Below the pieces are notes generated by a model that was not told the DNA's origin, did not search any database, and saw only the letters and a program-made list of their open reading frames with translations. 64,000 nt of DNA from Ancrocorticia sp047501485 (GTDB lineage Bacteria > Actinomycetota > Actinomycetes > Actinomycetales > Actinomycetaceae): assembly GCA_047501485.1 (NCBI GenBank), contig JAZDRN010000010.1, forward strand, positions 35,170 through 99,169, given 5' to 3'. Every line of letters begins with the position of its first letter. Within the stretch, counting starts at the first letter, position 1. Of this stretch, positions 61,162-64,000 are shown in pieces. Position numbers and translations under genes: made by a program.

Positions 61162-61682
61162 CGGCCAGACCCCTTCTTGGGATTCGTGGATGTTCCGGGA
61201 GCGCGGCGTCGCCCGCTGACGGCCGTCGCCAACGCGATTCCCGCACCTGCCGCGATCAGGCCGAAGGCCAGGCTTGCGAGAGCGTACAGCAGCCCGTAGG
61301 CGGGTACTCCCTCCTGGAACAGCTTCTCCACTTCCAACACGTAGGTGCTATACGTCGTGAAGCCGCCAAGGACCCCGGTTCCACAGGTTAGACGTAACGT
61401 ACGGCGCCAGCCAGTGTCGTCTCCGGATAGAACCAGGGCTTCCAAGAGCAATCCCAGGATGAAGCTGCCTGCCACATTGATGGCGAAGGTGGCCCACGGC
61501 CATCCGTCCACCGGGTGAGGGAATGCCGATGAGATAGTTGCGCGCAGGAGGGTCCCCAGGGTCGCTCCCACGGCCACCAGCAGGGCGAATCGGGGAATCG
61601 TCCAGCGGGATCGCGATCTTGCGGTGGTATCTTCTGCTCGTGGCGTGGTCTGCGCCCCGGAGTCCATGTTCAGTGATCCCAT
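61158..61682 (-). CDS. crcB: Fluoride exporter CrcB, first subunit
   Basis: 174 residues from ATG 61682; ATG 61667 is also possible. A hydrophilic N-terminal stretch of about 35 residues precedes four helices with GATLGTLLRATISSAF, WPWATFAINVAGSFILGLLLEAL and CGTGVLGGFTTYSTYVLEVEKLF. The start overlaps the stop of the universal stress gene by 13 bp and the end overlaps the second crcB by four, so usp-crcB-crcB is one operon under the fluoride riboswitch. Confidence 0.92.
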   Translation of the reverse strand: MGSLNMDSGAQTTPRAEDTTARSRSRWTIPRFALLVAVGATLGTLLRATISSAFPHPVDGWPWATFAINVAGSFILGLLLEALVLSGDDTGWRRTLRLTCGTGVLGGFTTYSTYVLEVEKLFQEGVPAYGLLYALASLAFGLIAAGAGIALATAVSGRRRAPGTSTNPKKGSGR

Positions 61683-62218
61683 ACGCTCGCGGTGGCCTTC
61701 CAGTCGACAACACTCAGGGGAACCGTCAGCACCGGCCGATGCTGATGCTGGGAGAGGTGATAGGCCACGGAACCCTCGACGATCTGACGGATGTGTGCGC
61801 GTGCGCCGGGAGCCCTGGTGCCAACGACAATGACCGATGCGTCGACAGCGCGGGCGAGATGGGTGAGCGCGCGATCGGGTCTGCCCGCCAGATAGCGAAA
61901 CTCCCACGGGACCTGCGCCGAGGCGAACAACCTGCCCAGCTTCTCGTGGAAGTCCTCCTCCCGGTGCTGCCAGGAGTCATCGAGGCTGTCTGGATTCATG
62001 GAGGCGTGGCGGATCGTGCCGTCGTCGAACTCCTCGACCGTATAACGACCCGGATCGGCATAGGCGAAATAGATGCACGGGGCCGCAGTGGCCTCGGCGA
62101 GGGAAAGTGCGGTGAACGCCACTAGGTCCGGCAGTGCAGGCTCGATCCCGACCACGATGGGATGGCGATTGAAAGGAGTCAACCTCTCCAGAGCTGGTTG
62201 CGGGGGAACGTGCGGCAT
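61670..62218 (-). CDS. Universal stress protein (UspA family)
   Basis: 182 residues from ATG 62218 (GGAAAGG upstream). Single Usp domain: HPIVVGIEPALPDLVAFTALSLAEA at the start and the ATP-binding loop VIVVGTRAPGARAHIRQIVEGSVAYHLSQHQHRPVLTVP at the end. It is the first gene after the fluoride riboswitch, an unusual partner for crcB, and probably has a role in surviving fluoride or acid stress. The longer frame up to 62611 runs through the riboswitch and is not coding. Confidence 0.88.
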   Translation of the reverse strand: MPHVPPQPALERLTPFNRHPIVVGIEPALPDLVAFTALSLAEATAAPCIYFAYADPGRYTVEEFDDGTIRHASMNPDSLDDSWQHREEDFHEKLGRLFASAQVPWEFRYLAGRPDRALTHLARAVDASVIVVGTRAPGARAHIRQIVEGSVAYHLSQHQHRPVLTVPLSVVDWKATASVWDH

Positions 62219-62233
62219 GGGAGTCGCCTTTCC

Positions 62234-62257
62234 GTGGGCAGCACGAATCCTGCCCAC
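62234..62257 (-). promoter_or_regulatory. Hairpin of the fluoride riboswitch expression platform
   Basis: GTGGGCAG and CTGCCCAC form an 8-bp stem with an 8-base loop between the riboswitch and the GGAAAGG ribosome site of usp. It may terminate transcription or mask the ribosome site when fluoride is absent. Confidence 0.55.
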
Positions 62258-62263
62258 ACATGT

Positions 62264-62352
62264 GGTACAGGAACCATCAGCCGACCGGCGGTTCGGGTTG
62301 GGGCGCATCGTGATCGGCGCCACGAAACCCTGGCGGGATCCATCACCGATAC
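62264..62352 (-). ncRNA. Fluoride (crcB-motif) riboswitch
   Basis: On the minus strand the leader reads GGTGATGGATCCCGCC at the 5' end, AACCGCC in the middle and CTGATGGTTCCTGTACC at the 3' end, matching the class consensus GGNGAUGGNNUCCNCC ... AACNGC ... CUGAUGRCUCCU. The GGTGATGG (62347-62340) and CTGATGGTTCCT (62280-62269) segments are the most conserved parts. Two crcB genes are in the downstream operon, exactly the expected target. TAGTAT (62360-62355) just upstream is a likely -10. Confidence 0.87.
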
Positions 62353-62648
62353 CGATACTAGCGCGTGAATCGCGATTCGGCAGCAACCTTCGGCAGCGAC
62401 CGAGGAGACAGCCTGCGGGTGCGCCCGAGCCCCTGGAAAGCAGGGTGCTTCCCCTTCGGTGCCGATCGTCACGGCCGCAGGGTGGGAACATATCTCCAGT
62501 TTCGATGTGCCATGGAGTGAAATCGATATTGTTCACCGAGGTGAATCTGGCTACGATCACCAAAAGTGCAGTTGAAGGAAGCCTCTGGCGTGGACGGATG
62601 GGGCACTTCATCTCCGAATAGCCGATTATTGGTGATGAGGTGAATTTA
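62353..62648. other. Intergenic region between riboswitch promoter and receptor kinase gene
   Basis: No supported ORF. Holds the riboswitch promoter at its left end and presumably the kinase promoter. A dyad TTCACC-GA-GGTGAA at 62532-62545 could be an operator for the kinase gene. Confidence 0.45.
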
Positions 62649-64000
62649 TTGACGGACCAGTGGAATCTTGGCAGTTCATACGTTATCGACCGCGAAATCG
62701 GCAGCGGTGGAATGGGTAACGTATGGCTCGGACATGATCGTGAGGGGACTCGTTACGCCGTCAAGGTGTTGCGTGAGGAACTGGCGCGGGATCCAGAGGT
62801 CCTGCGACGTTTCGTCCGTGAACGTTCCGTCCTGCTGGGTCTGGACCATCCCGGCCTGGTGCGGGTGCACGACCTCGTGGTGGAGAAGAACATCCTCGCC
62901 ATCGTGATGGACTTCGTGGACGGACCCGACCTGCGGCATTTCCTCGCGGGGAAGGGCACTCTGGCGCCACAGCAGGCAGCTCGGCTGGTGGGAAGGATCG
63001 CGGAGGGCCTACGAGCCGTGCACACGGTGGGCATCGTCCATCGAGATCTCAAACCCGAGAACATCCTTATAGAGAGTCCTGAGGATGCGCAGCTTCCCAA
63101 GCTCGCGGACTTCGGGATCGCGACCATAGCGGTAGAAGGCGCCCAGACATCCACCGCCATCATCGGAACACCTCACTACATGGCTCCCGAGCTCTTCGAC
63201 GGCAAAGCGCCGTCCGCGGCGGTCGACATCTACTCGCTGGGGATAATCCTCTACGAACTGCTCTGCGGTATCCAGCCCTACCGGGGAACCCCTGTCCAAC
63301 TAATCGCCCAGCATGCCACCTCGCGACCGGGCAGACCGGGGGGAATCCCCGATGCGCTCTGGCAGGCAATCGACGACATGACATCCATCGAGCCGGAGGC
63401 ACGACCCGATGCCGCCAGGATCGCCGAGCGTATGCGTACACTGGCCGATTCTCTCGGTGCGATTCCCGCCCTCACCAAACTGAACGCCCCACCGCCTCCC
63501 GTCCGCATCGGGGGAGTGCAGCCGGCCACCAGCGTGAGTATCTGGTCGAATCCAACAGTTCCTGTCAGTCGGCATGATGTACCCGCTCAATCTCAGCAGC
63601 AGAACGTGGCGGGTCCCTACGCGGGCAATCAGGTGGCATCCGCGCCGCAACATGTTCCGGCGAACCCGCCCTTCGGCACCCCGCAGCAGTTCGCGGCCGG
63701 CCAGGGGACAGCCACGCCACAGCAATTCGGCGGCAATCAGCGGGTGGGAACCCCACAGCCGTTCGCCACCCCGCAGGCCATGCAGGCCCGAGCGCAGCCG
63801 CAACGGTCCCGAACGAGCAATGTGCCCTGGAAAGCCGTCATCGCGGGACTGTGCGCCGTCGTATTGATCGCGGTCGGACTGTGGGGCGTGAGCAATGGCC
63901 TATCGGACAAGACCAGCAAGGGCGGCGGCGGTACCAGCACCGTCCCGCCGACCCCGACGACGCCCATCACCACACCTCCAAGCCCCAGCCCTTCCACCCC
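62649..64000 (+). CDS. Receptor Ser/Thr protein kinase, PknB type (partial)
   Basis: An open frame of 450 codons without stop runs off the window. TTG 62649 is chosen because GATGAGG (62634-62640) is well spaced; GTG 62640 is also in frame. The kinase domain spans about residues 8-270: IGSGGMGNVWLG loop, YAVKVL lysine, HRDLKPEN catalytic loop near 129, DFGIAT, GTPHYMAPE and a DIYSLGIILYELL helix. A Gln/Pro/Ala-rich linker follows with short repeats of the type TPQQF (270-390), then a membrane helix at about 394-414 and a Thr/Pro-rich extracellular start. Any PASTA domains would lie beyond the window. Confidence 0.92.
   Translation, partial: MTDQWNLGSSYVIDREIGSGGMGNVWLGHDREGTRYAVKVLREELARDPEVLRRFVRERSVLLGLDHPGLVRVHDLVVEKNILAIVMDFVDGPDLRHFLAGKGTLAPQQAARLVGRIAEGLRAVHTVGIVHRDLKPENILIESPEDAQLPKLADFGIATIAVEGAQTSTAIIGTPHYMAPELFDGKAPSAAVDIYSLGIILYELLCGIQPYRGTPVQLIAQHATSRPGRPGGIPDALWQAIDDMTSIEPEARPDAARIAERMRTLADSLGAIPALTKLNAPPPPVRIGGVQPATSVSIWSNPTVPVSRHDVPAQSQQQNVAGPYAGNQVASAPQHVPANPPFGTPQQFAAGQGTATPQQFGGNQRVGTPQPFATPQAMQARAQPQRSRTSNVPWKAVIAGLCAVVLIAVGLWGVSNGLSDKTSKGGGGTSTVPPTPTTPITTPPSPSPST

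Noticed and set aside
62073..62621. 182-codon frame antisense to usp and across the fluoride riboswitch
   Set aside because: Overlaps a well supported RNA element and gene on the other strand; no motifs.

Overview
This is a GC-rich, gene-dense actinobacterial chromosome segment, most likely from the Actinomycetaceae or a close relative. The call rests on gene content and order: uvrA-uvrC-rapZ-yvcK-whiA-gap-pgk-tpiA-secG; zwf with the actinobacterial assembly factor opcA next to tkt; and xerD-parA-scpA-scpB-rluB-(tyrA)cmk-der. TipA-like MerR, two adjacent crcB genes and a PknB-type kinase fit the same group. No rRNA, tRNA, CRISPR array or transposase was seen.

Layout. (1) 1-4.3 kb: a truncated Cys/Met-metabolism PLP enzyme diverges from an M20 amidohydrolase followed by metNIQ, a sulfur amino acid salvage locus. 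(2) 4.4-12.1 kb: coaE, whose start codon lies in a perfect 14-bp hairpin, runs tail-to-tail into a divergent ftsH; then uvrB, a TerC-family gene behind a yybP-ykoY (Mn2+) riboswitch, and an SBF-like transporter with a YciI-like protein. (3) 12.2-22.4 kb: nine same-strand genes at overlapping or near-overlapping junctions: three glycosyltransferases, a fused ABC exporter, two APH-fold kinases, a tiny lipoprotein with an Asp-rich tail, a sensor kinase and its response regulator. It reads like one uncharacterised envelope glycan/glycolipid system and is the best candidate here for something undescribed. (4) 22.5-30 kb: a large membrane protein, then uvrA and uvrC. (5) 30-36.8 kb: rapZ, yvcK (one-base frameshift), whiA, glycolysis and secG. 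(6) 36.8-43.8 kb: a sensor kinase/regulator pair, a UhpT/GlpT-type antiporter and an AfuABC-like ABC system whose ATPase is frameshifted at a C6 run. (7) 43.8-49.2 kb: opcA, zwf and tkt on the minus strand, interrupted by an AT-richer patch with a small two-helix membrane protein. (8) 49.4-56.7 kb: chromosome maintenance and ribosome genes, including a TyrA-Cmk fusion. (9) 56.9-64 kb: two inverted paralogous HAD phosphatases around a TipA-like regulator and a DNA glycosylase; a fluoride riboswitch driving usp-crcB-crcB; and the start of a receptor Ser/Thr kinase that runs off the window.

Genes are packed with many ATGA or TAATG junctions, implying translational coupling. Several genes seem to have leaderless transcripts, with a -10 hexamer six or seven bases before the start codon. 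Gene ends, especially convergent ones, are often marked by long perfect hairpins without a U-tract. Two one-base frameshifts, both in G or C runs, may be sequencing errors and should be checked before calling pseudogenes.
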